64,000 bases of DNA, taken from Ideonella sp. (lineage in GTDB: Bacteria > Pseudomonadota > Gammaproteobacteria > Burkholderiales > Burkholderiaceae_C). The position numbers and the translations under genes were made by a program. The stretch covers positions 372,001 to 436,000 of the forward strand of contig NZ_JADJDO010000002.1 of the NCBI RefSeq assembly GCF_016702655.1. Direction: 5' to 3'. Within the stretch, counting starts at the first letter, position 1. Each line of letters begins with the position of its first letter. Below the pieces are notes generated by a model. That model was not told where the DNA came from. It made no database searches and saw only the letters and a list, made by a program, of their open reading frames with translations. This document shows, piece after piece, positions 31,545 through 43,038 of this stretch.

Positions 31545-32782
31545 GCCAGCCTCGCGCCCGGTGCGAGCGCGACCCGCTCACCGTGGCGGCGCACCAGCGT
31601 CCACGCGACCGCGGCGACGCCGGTGCCGAACGCGCCCATCGTCAGCGCGAGCGCGTAGACGCTGCCGATCGTTGCGGCGGCGAGCCAGAGGCCGATGCCG
31701 AACGCGGTCGCCATCATCGCAAAGCCCGACAGCGAGGCCGCGGTGCCGGCGTTGTCGGGAAAGGGGCTCGTGACGCCCGCCTGGCCGCAAGGCAGGATGA
31801 TGCCGTGCCCGGCGGTGTAGAGCAGCAGCCCGGGCAGGAAGGCGGCAACCGAGTGCTGGCCCGCGAGCGCCATGCCGGCCAGCAACGCGCCGCCGCCGAG
31901 ACTGAATAACGCGCCGATGGCGACGGCGCGCGATGGGCTGCGCCGCGCGAGCAGGCGCCGGCACACGAAGGTGCCGACGATGTAGCTCAGCGAGCAGCCG
32001 GCCAGGATCGCGCCATACGCCGGCCGGCCGACGCCGAGCAGCTCGATGAACACGAACGACGACGCGGCGAGCATCGTGAACAGCCCGCCCCAGGTGGCGC
32101 ACAGCAGCGCCGTCCAGGCGATGAAGGTCGGGTGGCGCAGGATGCGGCGCCAGTTGGCCGCGATGCGCCGCAACTCGGTGCCGCGCGGGTCGGGAACGGG
32201 CAGGGTCTCGGGCAGGCGCCAGACAACGGCGGCCAGCGCCGCGGCGCCGAACACCGCCACTGCGGCGAGCGGTGCGCGCCATTCGAGCCAGTGCACGAGC
32301 CCACCGCCGATCAGCGGCGCGAGCAGCGCCACCACGCCGACGCCGCCGAGCGCGGAGGACATCACGCGCGCGCCCTGGTGCGGCTCGTACAGGTCGCGCA
32401 CGATCGAGCGTGCACAGGTCACCGCCGCCGCGAGGCCGATGCCCTGCAGCGCGCGCCAGCCGATCAGCCAGGCCATCGTCGGCGCGAGCGCCGCGCCGAG
32501 CGCGGCCAGCACGTACAGCGACAGGCCGGCGAGCAGGACCGGCCGGCGCCCGAAGCGGTCCGAGATCGGGCCCCACAGCAACTGGGCGAGGCCGAACGAG
32601 AAGATCAGTGCCGACAGCGTGAGCTGCGCCGCCCCGGGCTCGGCACCGAGTGCGCCGGCGAGCGACGGCAGGGCGGGCAGGTAGAGATCGGTCGTCACCG
32701 GCTGCGCGCCCATCAGCAAGGTGAGCATCAGCGCGACGGCCGGCCGGCTCGGCGTGGTGCGGGCAAGGTGCGGCAAGGGCAT
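31541..32782 (-). CDS. Bcr/CflA family multidrug MFS transporter
   Basis: The 413-residue transporter has twelve predicted membrane helices. The N-terminal motif D1, 'QPVTTDLYLPALPSLA', and loop 2-3 motif A, 'LLWGPISDRFGRRPVLLAGL', are typical of the Bcr/CflA drug:H+ antiporter group (DHA1), which exports bicyclomycin, chloramphenicol or similar compounds. 'VTCARSIVRDLYEPHQGARV' in TM4/5 is the other family hallmark. It is the first gene of a two-gene unit with miaA. The 35 bp upstream separate it from the NadR-like gene on the same strand. Confidence 0.88.
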   Translation of the reverse strand: MPLPHLARTTPSRPAVALMLTLLMGAQPVTTDLYLPALPSLAGALGAEPGAAQLTLSALIFSFGLAQLLWGPISDRFGRRPVLLAGLSLYVLAALGAALAPTMAWLIGWRALQGIGLAAAVTCARSIVRDLYEPHQGARVMSSALGGVGVVALLAPLIGGGLVHWLEWRAPLAAVAVFGAAALAAVVWRLPETLPVPDPRGTELRRIAANWRRILRHPTFIAWTALLCATWGGLFTMLAASSFVFIELLGVGRPAYGAILAGCSLSYIVGTFVCRRLLARRSPSRAVAIGALFSLGGGALLAGMALAGQHSVAAFLPGLLLYTAGHGIILPCGQAGVTSPFPDNAGTAASLSGFAMMATAFGIGLWLAAATIGSVYALALTMGAFGTGVAAVAWTLVRRHGERVALAPGARLA

Positions 32783-32817
32783 CCGGGGAGGCTAACAGGG
32801 CGCGGCGCGCGGCACGG

Positions 32818-33474
32818 TCACGCGCGCGGCGCCAGCAGCGGCCCGAACAGGCGGCGCTCGCAATCGGCGTCGCCGCAGCGCTCGCAATGCCAGCGCCGTG
32901 GCGACGGCCCGGCGGCGGGCTGGTCGGAAGCAAGGCCGAGGATCCGCCGCACTTCGCGCCACGCCGAATCGAGCCGCGCCGCGCCGTGCCCGGAGACGAC
33001 TGCGAACGGCAGATCCATGCGCAGCAGCGCGGCGCGCAACAGGGCGTCGACCGGCGCACGCACATGGGCGCCGTCGCGCTGCAGGCCGTCGGCCTGCCAG
33101 GGCAGGTCGAGCGCCGTCACGAGCGTCAGGTCGCAGCGCCGATGCGCGGCCTCGGCGCCGGCATACAGGCTGCGATCGCCGAACACCTGCTCGCTGTAGA
33201 TCGCGGTCATCAGCGCCGTCGTGTCGGCGACGACGACCGCGTGCCCGCGCGTCGCGTCGGCAATGCGGCGCGACTGCTCGGCGGCCAGGGCCGCCTGCTC
33301 GTCCCGCCGCGGCGTGCGCTGTTCGCGGTCGCAGAACTCGCGCAGGGCCTCGCCGACCATCGCCGCGCGCAGGCCCTGGCCGGCGATGCGCTGCTGCAGC
33401 GCCTGCGCGAGCGTCGTCTTGCCGCTGCTCTCGGCGCCGACGATCGCGATCACGAGCGCGCATTCCGCGCGCAT
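32818..33474 (-). CDS. NadR-like ribosylnicotinamide kinase (AAA family ATPase)
   Basis: The 218-residue P-loop protein has 'IVGAESSGKTTLAQAL' at residues ~11-26, 'REFCDREQRTPRRDEQAALA' and 'VVVADTTALMTAIYSEQVFG', as in the C-terminal kinase domain of NadR. The nucleotidyltransferase and HTH domains of full NadR are missing. It should phosphorylate nicotinamide riboside to NMN. It overlaps pnuC by one base (TGATG), so transporter and kinase are made together. An unusual Cys-rich tail, 'WHCERCGDADCERRLF' (four Cys), looks like a small zinc knuckle. Confidence 0.85.
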   Translation of the reverse strand: MRAECALVIAIVGAESSGKTTLAQALQQRIAGQGLRAAMVGEALREFCDREQRTPRRDEQAALAAEQSRRIADATRGHAVVVADTTALMTAIYSEQVFGDRSLYAGAEAAHRRCDLTLVTALDLPWQADGLQRDGAHVRAPVDALLRAALLRMDLPFAVVSGHGAARLDSAWREVRRILGLASDQPAAGPSPRRWHCERCGDADCERRLFGPLLAPRA

Positions 33475-34118
33475 CACGCTGCCCGCGCGGTGCCGGCATG
33501 CGCCATGCGCCGCCACGCCTGCAGCCCCTGCACCGACAACACGACGAAGATCGCGTAGAGCAGCACCGTGAGCCACAACCCCTTGTAGGCGAACAGCGCC
33601 ACGCTGACGAGGTTGACGACGAGCCAGACGATCCAGGTCTCGACGAACTTGCGCCCGAGCAGCCATTGGCCGATCACGCTCGCGGCGGTCGGGAACGCAT
33701 CCCACCAGGGGACGTCGGTGTCGGTGAAGTTGGCCAGGAAGGCGCCGGTCGCGGGCCAGGTCACGGCAAGCGCGGCGGCGAGCGCCCAGCGCCGGCGCGG
33801 CGCGAGCCAGGCCACGCGCAGCGGCGTGCCGTCGGCAGCGGTGCCGCGCAGCCACTGCCACCAGCCCCAGGCTGCGACGAGCGCGAAGAAGACCTGCAGG
33901 CTCGCCTCGCCATAGAGGCGGCTGTGCCAGAACAGCGCGCAATAGAGCAGCGAGCTCGCGATCGCGAGCGGCCAGGCCCAGGGGTCGACGCGGATGTTGA
34001 GCAGTACCATCGCCAACGCGAGCACGAAGGCGACGCACTCGATCCAGCTCACCTCGCTGCCCCAGACGCTGAACGCGCTGGCGAACAGCGGCTGAGCTGC
34101 CTGCATCAGGCCGTCCAA
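33474..34118 (-). CDS. pnuC: Nicotinamide riboside transporter
   Basis: The 214-residue, ~7-TM protein is a PnuC family member: 'SWIECVAFVLALAMVLLNIR' and 'PWAWPLAIASSLLYCALFWH' early, and the substrate-site signature 'ASVIGQWLLGRKFVETWIVW' followed by 'LVVNLVSVALFAYKGL'. It admits nicotinamide riboside by facilitated diffusion. Trapping is done by the coupled downstream kinase. Together they form a minimal NAD salvage operon. No NiaR or NrtR site was identified upstream. Confidence 0.9.
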   Translation of the reverse strand: MDGLMQAAQPLFASAFSVWGSEVSWIECVAFVLALAMVLLNIRVDPWAWPLAIASSLLYCALFWHSRLYGEASLQVFFALVAAWGWWQWLRGTAADGTPLRVAWLAPRRRWALAAALAVTWPATGAFLANFTDTDVPWWDAFPTAASVIGQWLLGRKFVETWIVWLVVNLVSVALFAYKGLWLTVLLYAIFVVLSVQGLQAWRRMAHAGTARAA

Positions 34119-34133
34119 CGGTCAGAACCTCGA

Positions 34134-34409
34134 TCAGCGCCGGGTCGAGATCTGGACCAGGATCTCGTCGGGCCTGACCATGCCGAGTTCGAAGCGCGCC
34201 TTCTCCTCGACCATCTCGAGCCCGTCCTGCAGGTCGCGCACCTCGGCCAGCAACTGGTCGTTGCGCGCCCGCCTGGCGTCGTTTCCGGCACGCTGCGCAT
34301 CGAGCGCGGCCTCGAGCTCCATCTTGCGCAGCACGCCGCCCTTGCCGAACCAGAGCTCGGCATGCGTCAACACGAGCAGCGCAACCAGGGCGAGGGTGAC
34401 GAAGCGCAT
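34134..34409 (-). CDS. ftsB: Cell division protein FtsB
   Basis: The 91-residue bitopic protein has one N-terminal membrane helix (residues 3-20) and then a coiled coil ('LRKMELEAALDAQRAGNDAR', 'NDQLLAEVRDLQDGLEMVEE'). It ends in the conserved 'KARFELGMVRPDEILVQI', the DivIC/FtsB C-terminal block. FtsB joins FtsQ and FtsL in the divisome and licenses septal peptidoglycan synthesis. In most beta- and gammaproteobacteria ftsB follows eno. Here the upstream neighbour is a VOC protein, so the usual context is lost. Confidence 0.92.
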   Translation of the reverse strand: MRFVTLALVALLVLTHAELWFGKGGVLRKMELEAALDAQRAGNDARRARNDQLLAEVRDLQDGLEMVEEKARFELGMVRPDEILVQISTRR

Positions 34410-34522
34410 CGCTCAACGGCCGCGCGGCGCCGACGGCGGAGGCCGGCGACGCGGGGCGGGTGATACGGAGCGGCGGGCGGGCACGGCGCGAGTTTATTCG
34501 CTCCGGCTCGTGCCGACAGTCA

Positions 34523-34915
34523 TCAACTCCCCGGCGGCGGCTGCCAGAGCTCGACCCGGTTGCCTTCCGGATCCGTGACCCAGCCGAAGCGGCCCAGCTC
34601 GGAGGCCTCGACATGGTCGTCGACCGCGCAGCCCTCGCTGCGCAGCGTCGCGAGCAGCGCGTCGAGATCGGCGACGCGGTAGTTGATCATGAAGGCGCCT
34701 GGCGCCGCGCCGCAGTAGGGCGAGTCGGCGTCGAACACGCACCACACGGTGGTCCCCACGCCGCCCGGGTTGTCGGGCCCGGCCCAGGCAAACGGGTGGC
34801 CGCCCCAGGGCTCGACGACGATGCCGAGGTGGCGCTCGTACCACTCGCGCAGCGCCGCGGCGTCGCCGCGCGCCTTGAAGAACACGCCGCCGATGCCGGT
34901 CACGCGCTGCGTCAT
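34523..34915 (-). CDS. VOC family (glyoxalase-like) protein
   Basis: The 130-residue single vicinal-oxygen-chelate module starts 'VTGIGGVFFKARGDAAALRE' and has 'WYERHLGIVVEPWGGHPFAW', 'DADSPYCGAAPGAFMINYRV', 'GRFGWVTDPEGNRVELWQP'. The last Glu and the early His/Glu positions would form the metal site. The substrate cannot be predicted. It may act in resistance or as a small lyase. Confidence 0.85.
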   Translation of the reverse strand: MTQRVTGIGGVFFKARGDAAALREWYERHLGIVVEPWGGHPFAWAGPDNPGGVGTTVWCVFDADSPYCGAAPGAFMINYRVADLDALLATLRSEGCAVDDHVEASELGRFGWVTDPEGNRVELWQPPPGS

Positions 34916-34967
34916 GGTGCTGTCTCCCGTTTCGTCCCGTGCTGCGCCCTGTGCGCGGCACCGATCG

Positions 34968-35393
34968 TCATTGCGGCTGCGGCATGCTGTGCCACCACAG
35001 GCGGCATTCGCGGCACAGGCCGGACTCGAAGCGCGCCTGCAAGACGCCGTCGAGGATCATGCGCGGCAAGGGGTCGCCGGGCTGGCGCGCGACGAGGTTG
35101 GTGCCGGTCGAGCGGGCCCAGACCGCGAACAGCTCCTCGGAGGCGACCTGGTAGGTCACGTGCCAGTGCGCGATGCCGGCGCCGGGCGTGGCGGCGAGCA
35201 CGCGGTAGCGCAGCGCCACGTCTTGCTGCAGCTTGACGCGCTGCCAGTAGGCGGCGAGCTCGGCATGCCCGCGCTGAACCGCGAACGGCGTGTTGTGGTA
35301 TTCGCCGTCGGGGGCGAAGAGGGCGCAGAACAGCGCCTCGTCGCGACCTTCCCAGGCCGCCTTGTAGCCCTGCATGAAGCCTTCGATGTCCAC
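34968..35393 (-). CDS. SnoaL/NTF2-like protein
   Basis: The 141-residue product is from GTG 35393, which has GGGGAGG about eight bases upstream. A longer reading from ATG 35486 would add a basic, unstructured leader. The fold is a cone-shaped NTF2-like alpha+beta barrel: 'FMQGYKAAWEGRDEALFCAL', 'FAPDGEYHNTPFAVQRGHAE', 'AYWQRVKLQ', 'IAHWHVTYQVA'. The last part adds 'FESGLCRECRLWWHSMP', with two Cys. Members range from isomerases to ligand binders; function unknown. Confidence 0.75.
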   Translation of the reverse strand: MDIEGFMQGYKAAWEGRDEALFCALFAPDGEYHNTPFAVQRGHAELAAYWQRVKLQQDVALRYRVLAATPGAGIAHWHVTYQVASEELFAVWARSTGTNLVARQPGDPLPRMILDGVLQARFESGLCRECRLWWHSMPQPQ

Positions 35394-35556
35394 CGACTGC
35401 GCCTCCCCGTGCACGCGAGCATAGCGCGCACGGGCAGGCGCCGGCGAAGTCTCACGGTTGCGTTGATCGGGCCGAACGAAAGTCACCCTCGGCGGTCGCT
35501 CGGTCGCGGGTGCAACTGGACCAGGGCGAATCTCGCCATGTAGCTACAATCAAACC

Positions 35557-35838
35557 ATGCCGACCTGGGACGAGCCGAAGCGCCTTCGCAACATCAAGAG
35601 CCACGGACTGGACTTCATTGGTTGCGAGGCTGTCTTCGATGGACCGGTCGTCACCTGGGAAGATGCCCGAGAAGCCTACGCAGAGCAGAGGATCAATCTA
35701 CTCGGCTGGCTCAGGGGCATCGTTGTGCACATGACCTACACGGAGCGAGACGATGAGCCGCACATCATCAGTCTTCGCAAGGCAGAGAAACATGAAATCC
35801 GTCGCTACGCGAAAGAAGCTACCGGCTACTCCCGCTGA
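35557..35838 (+). CDS. brnT: BrnT family ribonuclease toxin
   Basis: The 93-residue toxin has the RelE-like BrnT fold. 'TWDEPKRLRNIKSHGLDF' is the family N-terminal signature (WD-x-K/P-x-x-x-N-x-x-K/H-GI). 'DGPVVTWEDAREAYAEQRIN' and 'TYTERDDEPHIISLRKAEKH' followed by 'EIRRYAKE' give the catalytic end (R-x-A-x3-E-x-R-x-Y). BrnT cleaves mRNA when free. The toxin gene comes first and overlaps the antitoxin by 47 bp. BrnA would repress the operon as a dimer with BrnT. Confidence 0.88.
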   Translation: MPTWDEPKRLRNIKSHGLDFIGCEAVFDGPVVTWEDAREAYAEQRINLLGWLRGIVVHMTYTERDDEPHIISLRKAEKHEIRRYAKEATGYSR

Positions 35839-36151
35839 GTGGGAATCGCTCATCGCTGCCGCGCCAGGCAAGGACCGTCCGCTGACCGCCGCAGAAGAGA
35901 GGGAAATGGCCGACGCTGTCGTCGTCAAGGGCGGCGGCTACCCGGCGGTGCGCTCGGCGCTGGCGCACAAGCGCAAGCGCGGCGACAGGGGTCCGCAGGT
36001 GGCGCCGACCAAGCAGTTGGTGAGCGTGCGCTACAGCCCGGAGGTCCTCCAGTACTTCAAGGCCTCCGGATCGGGCTGGCAGACGCGGATGAACGAGGCG
36101 CTGCTTGAATGGATCAACAAGCGCTCGCCCCGCAGTCGCCGCGGGGCCTGA
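35792..36151 (+). CDS. brnA: BrnA family antitoxin
   Basis: The 119-residue partner starts at ATG 35792 inside brnT. A Lys-rich N-terminus and a linker with 'PLTAAEEREMADAVVVKGGG' precede the C-terminal ribbon-helix-helix, 'PTKQLVSVRYSPEVLQYFKA' with 'SGSGWQTRMNEALLEWI', which is the BrnA DNA-binding domain. It binds BrnT and autoregulates the promoter. The repeat block at 36187-36343 follows the stop. Confidence 0.87.
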   Translation: MKSVATRKKLPATPAEWESLIAAAPGKDRPLTAAEEREMADAVVVKGGGYPAVRSALAHKRKRGDRGPQVAPTKQLVSVRYSPEVLQYFKASGSGWQTRMNEALLEWINKRSPRSRRGA

Positions 36152-36186
36152 CACGGCGTTGTATCGGACGTGACGGTCAACTTCAC

Positions 36187-36332
36187 CGGGCCGCCCCGAG
36201 TTTTGTCGACCGCCCCGAAGGGGACCGGGCGCAGCCCGGCCCTGGGGGCGCTCACAAGGAAACGCCGGGCCGCCCCAAGTTTCGTTGACCCCCGCGGGGG
36301 GCGGGCTGGGCGCAGCCCGGCCCTGGGGGCGC

Positions 36333-36343
<11 letters not shown>
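36187..36343. repeat. Two tandem ~75-bp GC-rich repeats at the brnA/aldehyde dehydrogenase junction
   Basis: Each unit has 'cgggccgcccc(g/a)ag-tttt/tttcg-t(c/t)gac', an inner C/G palindrome, and 'gcgcagcccggccctggggg' followed by 'cgctca'. The second unit ends on the stop codon of the convergent aldehyde dehydrogenase (36333-36335) and supplies it. GAAAC/GTTTC brackets GCCGGGCCGCCCCAA in unit 2, echoing the conserved-loop hairpins at 1306 and 61768. It may act as a bidirectional terminator between brnA and aldA. Confidence 0.65.
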
Positions 36344-37853
<1,510 letters not shown>

Positions 37854-37936
37854 GATCTTGCGTCTCCTGGGGGATGAGGGTTGCGGGTCGGTCGGCCGCG
37901 CAAGCCGGGTGGCGCGCGGATCCGGGGCTTGCGCAA

Positions 37937-37952
37937 TGCATCCGGCGTGCCA
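37937..37952 (-). promoter_or_regulatory. Sigma-54 (-24/-12) promoter of the aldehyde dehydrogenase
   Basis: On the minus strand TGGCACGCCGGATGCA matches the RpoN consensus TGGCACG-N4-TTGCA, with GG and GC correctly spaced. It points toward the aldehyde dehydrogenase, whose ATG is about 84 bp downstream. The divergent neighbour encodes a sigma-54 activator, so position, orientation and context agree. Confidence 0.75.
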
Positions 37953-38044
37953 GGCCGGTTTCGGCGCCAAAGGGCGGCTGGCGCGTAAGAAAAGCCTCAG
38001 GTCCGCGCCGCACACTGGCCCGTTCGCGCAGCGCGCTACAGGTC

Positions 38045-38061
38045 TGTCACGAAACGGGACA
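38045..38061. promoter_or_regulatory. 17-bp dyad TGTC-N-CG-AAA-CG-N-GACA, probable activator binding site
   Basis: TGTCACGAAACGGGACA is symmetrical around AAA (TGTC/GACA and CG/CG). It sits 93 bp upstream of the -24/-12 element, the usual distance for an enhancer site of a sigma-54 activator, and 120 bp upstream of the activator start. AcoR-type regulators bind dyads of this general TGT...ACA form. Confidence 0.55.
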
Positions 38062-38181
38062 GTCGGACTGCGCGATTGCGCTCAAACGCTTGCACCGCGC
38101 GCGCGGGCTGCTACCGTGTCATGGCACGTCACGCCGGTCCGCCGTCAGGGCCAGGAACGGGCTGCACCCGAGAGACCAGTC

Positions 38182-40146
<1,965 letters not shown>

Positions 40147-40174
40147 CGGCCAGCGTCCCGCGCCGGTGCCGCGA

Positions 40175-40612
40175 TCAGCTCGAGGGCGGGTTCGACGGCC
40201 TGCGCTCGCCCGGCCGCTCCATCGCGACCTGCGAATGCACGAAGCCGAGCTTCTCGTAGAACGCGGCCACGCCGTCGCGGCCGGCGCGCAGCACCCAGGT
40301 CATGCTCGGGTCCTCGCCCATCGCTGCCCGCACCAGCGCGCGGCCGATGCCGCGCTCGCGCTGCGGTGCGGCGACGACGAGCATCGACAGATAGCCATTG
40401 GTCATGCCGTCGGTGATCGCGCGCAGAAAACCCACCACCCGACCGCCTTCGACGGCGACGAGCGCGAGCGGCGAGCGCGCAAGCAGCCGAGCGAACTCGT
40501 CGGCGCTGCCCACGCGCCGCTCCCAGCCGTTGGCGCGCAACAGTTGGCGTGCAGCCTCGAATTCGCCCGGCGCGATGGCGCGGATCGTCACGCCGTCGGG
40601 CGCGGGCGTCAC
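40175..40612 (-). CDS. GNAT family N-acetyltransferase
   Basis: The 145-residue acetyltransferase starts at GTG 40612, which overlaps the upstream stop (GTGA). 'AIAPGEFEAARQLLRANGWE' is the first helix. 'NGYLSMLVVAAPQRERGIGR' contains the acetyl-CoA loop (Q/R-x-x-G-x-G/A, here QRERGIGRA), and 'GVAAFYEKLGFVHSQVAM' is the C-terminal strand. The substrate is unknown. It is translationally coupled to the SMP-30-like protein. Confidence 0.85.
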   Translation of the reverse strand: MTPAPDGVTIRAIAPGEFEAARQLLRANGWERRVGSADEFARLLARSPLALVAVEGGRVVGFLRAITDGMTNGYLSMLVVAAPQRERGIGRALVRAAMGEDPSMTWVLRAGRDGVAAFYEKLGFVHSQVAMERPGERRPSNPPSS

Positions 40613-41712
40613 TTCGGCATCCACCCCAGCCCCTTGGCGTGCAGGCTCTGCACGTACAGGCGCTCGGCGGTCTCGGTGACGGCGGTGGTCTCGGGGTAGG
40701 CGCCGCTCGGGTCCTGCAGATCGGCGACGACGCGGCCGTCCTCGGTGAAGGCGAACACATGGCCGTAGGCCGGCGGCACCGGCCACAGCGCGCGCGGCAG
40801 GCGCAGCGTGACCGAGCGCAGCCAGGGCTTGCCGGCCATGCCGTCGACGGTCGCACTGCGCGGCTTGGTCAGGCCGGTCCAGATGCGCCCGTCGGCGCCG
40901 CGCATCAGGTTGTCGGGGTAGCCGGGCAGGTTGTCGAGCAGCACGCGCGCCTGCGCCGAGGGCCCGCGCGCGAGGTCGAGGTCGCGCGCGTCCGCGGCGA
41001 TCTTCCACACGCGGTAGCGGCCAGTCTCGGCGACGAACAACGATTGCTCGTCGGCCGACAGCGCGATGCCGTTGGCAAACGACAGGCCGCGCGCGACGAT
41101 GCCCGTCCTGCCCGTCGCCGGGTCGTGCACCAGCACGCGGCCGGTGGCCGACTGCTCGATGATGTCGAGGATGCTCGCCTCGAAGGTGCCGCCCCAGTCG
41201 GCCGGGCCGAAGCGCGTCGAGGCATCGGTCAGGTAGACGAGGCCGCTGCGCGCGACGACCACCGCGTCGGCATAGCGGATCGGTTCGCCGCCGAGCTTGT
41301 CGGCGAGCACCGTGACCTTGCCATCGGGCGCGATCGCGATCAGGCCCTTGACCGCGTCGGCCGCGATCATGTTGCCCGCAGCGTCGAAGGCGAAGCCGAG
41401 CACCCGCCCGCCGGTGTTGGCAAACACCTGCTGCCCCGAGCCGTCGGGCGCCATGCGCAACACCTTGCCGCTGGCCATCGCCGCGTAGAGCTTGCCGTCG
41501 GGGCCGATCGCGACATGCTCGGGGCCGGCCTCGTCGCCGAGCGGGATGATCTTCAGCCCCGCGAGCCGCTGGTTGACGGCATGCGCGCCGGCATAGCCCG
41601 GGGCGGCGGGCGCGGCCCAGGCGACGGGCCGGATCGGCACCGGCCACAGTGCGAGGTAGGCGGCCAGCGCGAGCAGGGCCAGCAGGGCGATCCAGGCGAT
41701 CCGTTTCAGCAT
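40609..41712 (-). CDS. SMP-30/strictosidine synthase-like six-bladed propeller
   Basis: The 367-residue product starts at ATG 41712 (GGAG seven bases upstream). One N-terminal membrane anchor (IAWIALLALLALAAYLAL) is followed by a six-bladed propeller: 'GPEHVAIGPDGKLYAAMASG', 'GGRVLGFAFDAAGNMIAADA', 'ASTRFGPADWGGTFEA', 'GLSFANGIALSADEQSLFVA' and 'LDNLPGYPDNLMRGADGRIW'. These are typical of the SMP-30/gluconolactonase/strictosidine synthase group (Glu, Asn and Asp at the metal). Likely a periplasm-facing lactonase-like hydrolase. Followed by a coupled GNAT. Confidence 0.85.
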   Translation of the reverse strand: MLKRIAWIALLALLALAAYLALWPVPIRPVAWAAPAAPGYAGAHAVNQRLAGLKIIPLGDEAGPEHVAIGPDGKLYAAMASGKVLRMAPDGSGQQVFANTGGRVLGFAFDAAGNMIAADAVKGLIAIAPDGKVTVLADKLGGEPIRYADAVVVARSGLVYLTDASTRFGPADWGGTFEASILDIIEQSATGRVLVHDPATGRTGIVARGLSFANGIALSADEQSLFVAETGRYRVWKIAADARDLDLARGPSAQARVLLDNLPGYPDNLMRGADGRIWTGLTKPRSATVDGMAGKPWLRSVTLRLPRALWPVPPAYGHVFAFTEDGRVVADLQDPSGAYPETTAVTETAERLYVQSLHAKGLGWMPK

Positions 41713-41769
41713 GGAAGTGCTCCCGTGAGGTCGGCGCAGCATGCCATGGATGCGCGCGCTCGCCCAGCC

Positions 41770-42801
41770 TCAGGTGGCGTCCGCATCGACCTCGACGATG
41801 CGCTCGAAACCTTCTCCCAGGCTCGGCGGCTGCAGTGCCGCGAAGACGTTGCGCAGCCCTTGCTCGTCGGCAATCTCGTCGGCCGGCCGCGCGGCATTGC
41901 GCGCCAGGCACAGCGCGAGCGGCGCGCGGCACCAGACGGCGACCGCCGGCACCCGTTGGCGCGCCGCCGCAGCGAGCAGCGGCGCGCGCTCGATGCGCTG
42001 CACGAGGATGGCGTCGAAGAAGATCGCGCCCGGCTCCCCGGCGGCGCGTCGCCGCACCCAGGCGCTCTTGCCCGCGCCCTGCGCACCGACCATCAGGTAC
42101 AGACGCGCGCCGGGCGCCGCGCTGCGCAGCGCGGCGTCGAGCGCGGCGTGGCACTGTTGCCAGGCCAGCGCGTTGCGCTCGGGCGTGGTCAAGCGCCCCT
42201 GCGGCGAGTCCAGGAAGTGATCGGGGTTGATGTGGCGCAGCGGGTCCGCGCCGTCGGCGCGCGGCGGCAGCGCAGCGACCGGCCGCGCGAAGACGCGGTT
42301 CTCGAAGCGCTCGCCCTGGAACGCGTAGTCTGTCGTGCCGACGCTGTCGTAGCCGCGGCGCGGGTAGAAGGCGAGGGCGCGCGCATTGCCGATCCAGGCC
42401 GAGAGCCAGACGCGCGTCGCGCCGCCCGCAGCCGCCAGCGCCTCGGCCTGCGCCAGCAGCCGCGTGCCCAGCCCGCAGCCCGCGAAGCGCGCAAGCACGT
42501 ACAGACGCACCACCTCCGCCGCCGGCCCTGCCGGCAAGGGCGCAGGCGCGTCGCCGAAGCGCAGTTCGACGAAGCCGAGCAAGTGCCCTTCTCTCTCGGC
42601 GACGATGAAGTGCGTGCGTGCAGCGGCCAGCCGCGCCGTGAACGCATCGGTCGAGCACAGCGCCAGCACCTCATGCGCGATGGCCGCGCGGATGCCCTCG
42701 GTGGCATAGGTGTCGAGGAAGACCTGCGTCGCGAGCACGCCCAGGCGAGGCGCGTCGGGCACGCCCGCGGGGCGCAGAACGGGCGCGCTCGCGGGTTGCA
42801 T
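41770..42801 (-). CDS. GNAT acetyltransferase fused to a P-loop kinase domain
   Basis: The 343-residue two-domain protein has an N-terminal GNAT (residues 1-175): 'VLATQVFLDTYATEGIRAAI', 'VVRLYVLARFAGCGLGTRLL' (acetyl-CoA loop) and 'GNARALAFYPRRGYDSVGTT'. The C-terminal half (~200-340) is an AAA_33/zeta-toxin-like kinase with Walker A 'YLMVGAQGAGKSAWVRRRA' and 'IFFDAILVQRIERAPLLAAA', ending 'FERIVEVDADAT'. Each domain is common; the fusion is less so. It could modify and phosphorylate one small substrate, such as an antibiotic or nucleoside, but that is guesswork. It sits 3 bp from the small membrane protein gene upstream. Confidence 0.8.
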   Translation of the reverse strand: MQPASAPVLRPAGVPDAPRLGVLATQVFLDTYATEGIRAAIAHEVLALCSTDAFTARLAAARTHFIVAEREGHLLGFVELRFGDAPAPLPAGPAAEVVRLYVLARFAGCGLGTRLLAQAEALAAAGGATRVWLSAWIGNARALAFYPRRGYDSVGTTDYAFQGERFENRVFARPVAALPPRADGADPLRHINPDHFLDSPQGRLTTPERNALAWQQCHAALDAALRSAAPGARLYLMVGAQGAGKSAWVRRRAAGEPGAIFFDAILVQRIERAPLLAAAARQRVPAVAVWCRAPLALCLARNAARPADEIADEQGLRNVFAALQPPSLGEGFERIVEVDADAT

Positions 42802-42804
42802 CGA

Positions 42805-43038
42805 TCAGGCTGCGTCGTCGTCGCGGGCGTCGCGCGCGCCGCGGCGCGGCGTGCATGCCGTGGGGTCGGAAAAACGCAGCCAGCCGGCGATGACGGCGGC
42901 CGGGATGGCGAGGAAGCCGATGTCGCCGCCGCCGAGCGCACGCACCGCCAGCCCCGCCAGCAGCCCCGCGGCCAGGCCGGCGAGCAGCCAGCCGATGCGC
43001 GCCGCGATGCCGGCCGTCGAGCGTGGCGCGCGCGTCAT
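42805..43038 (-). CDS. Small two-helix membrane protein
   Basis: The 77 residues begin MTRAPRSTAGIAARIGW. Two hydrophobic spans ('LLAGLAAGLLAGLAVRAL' and 'IGFLAIPAAVIAGWLRF') and a charged tail rich in Asp/Arg follow. No family was recognised. It lies three bases upstream of the GNAT-kinase gene and overlaps the end of the damaged GST frame. The region just upstream is the poly-G tract, so its true 5' context is uncertain. Confidence 0.5.
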   Translation of the reverse strand: MTRAPRSTAGIAARIGWLLAGLAAGLLAGLAVRALGGGDIGFLAIPAAVIAGWLRFSDPTACTPRRGARDARDDDAA

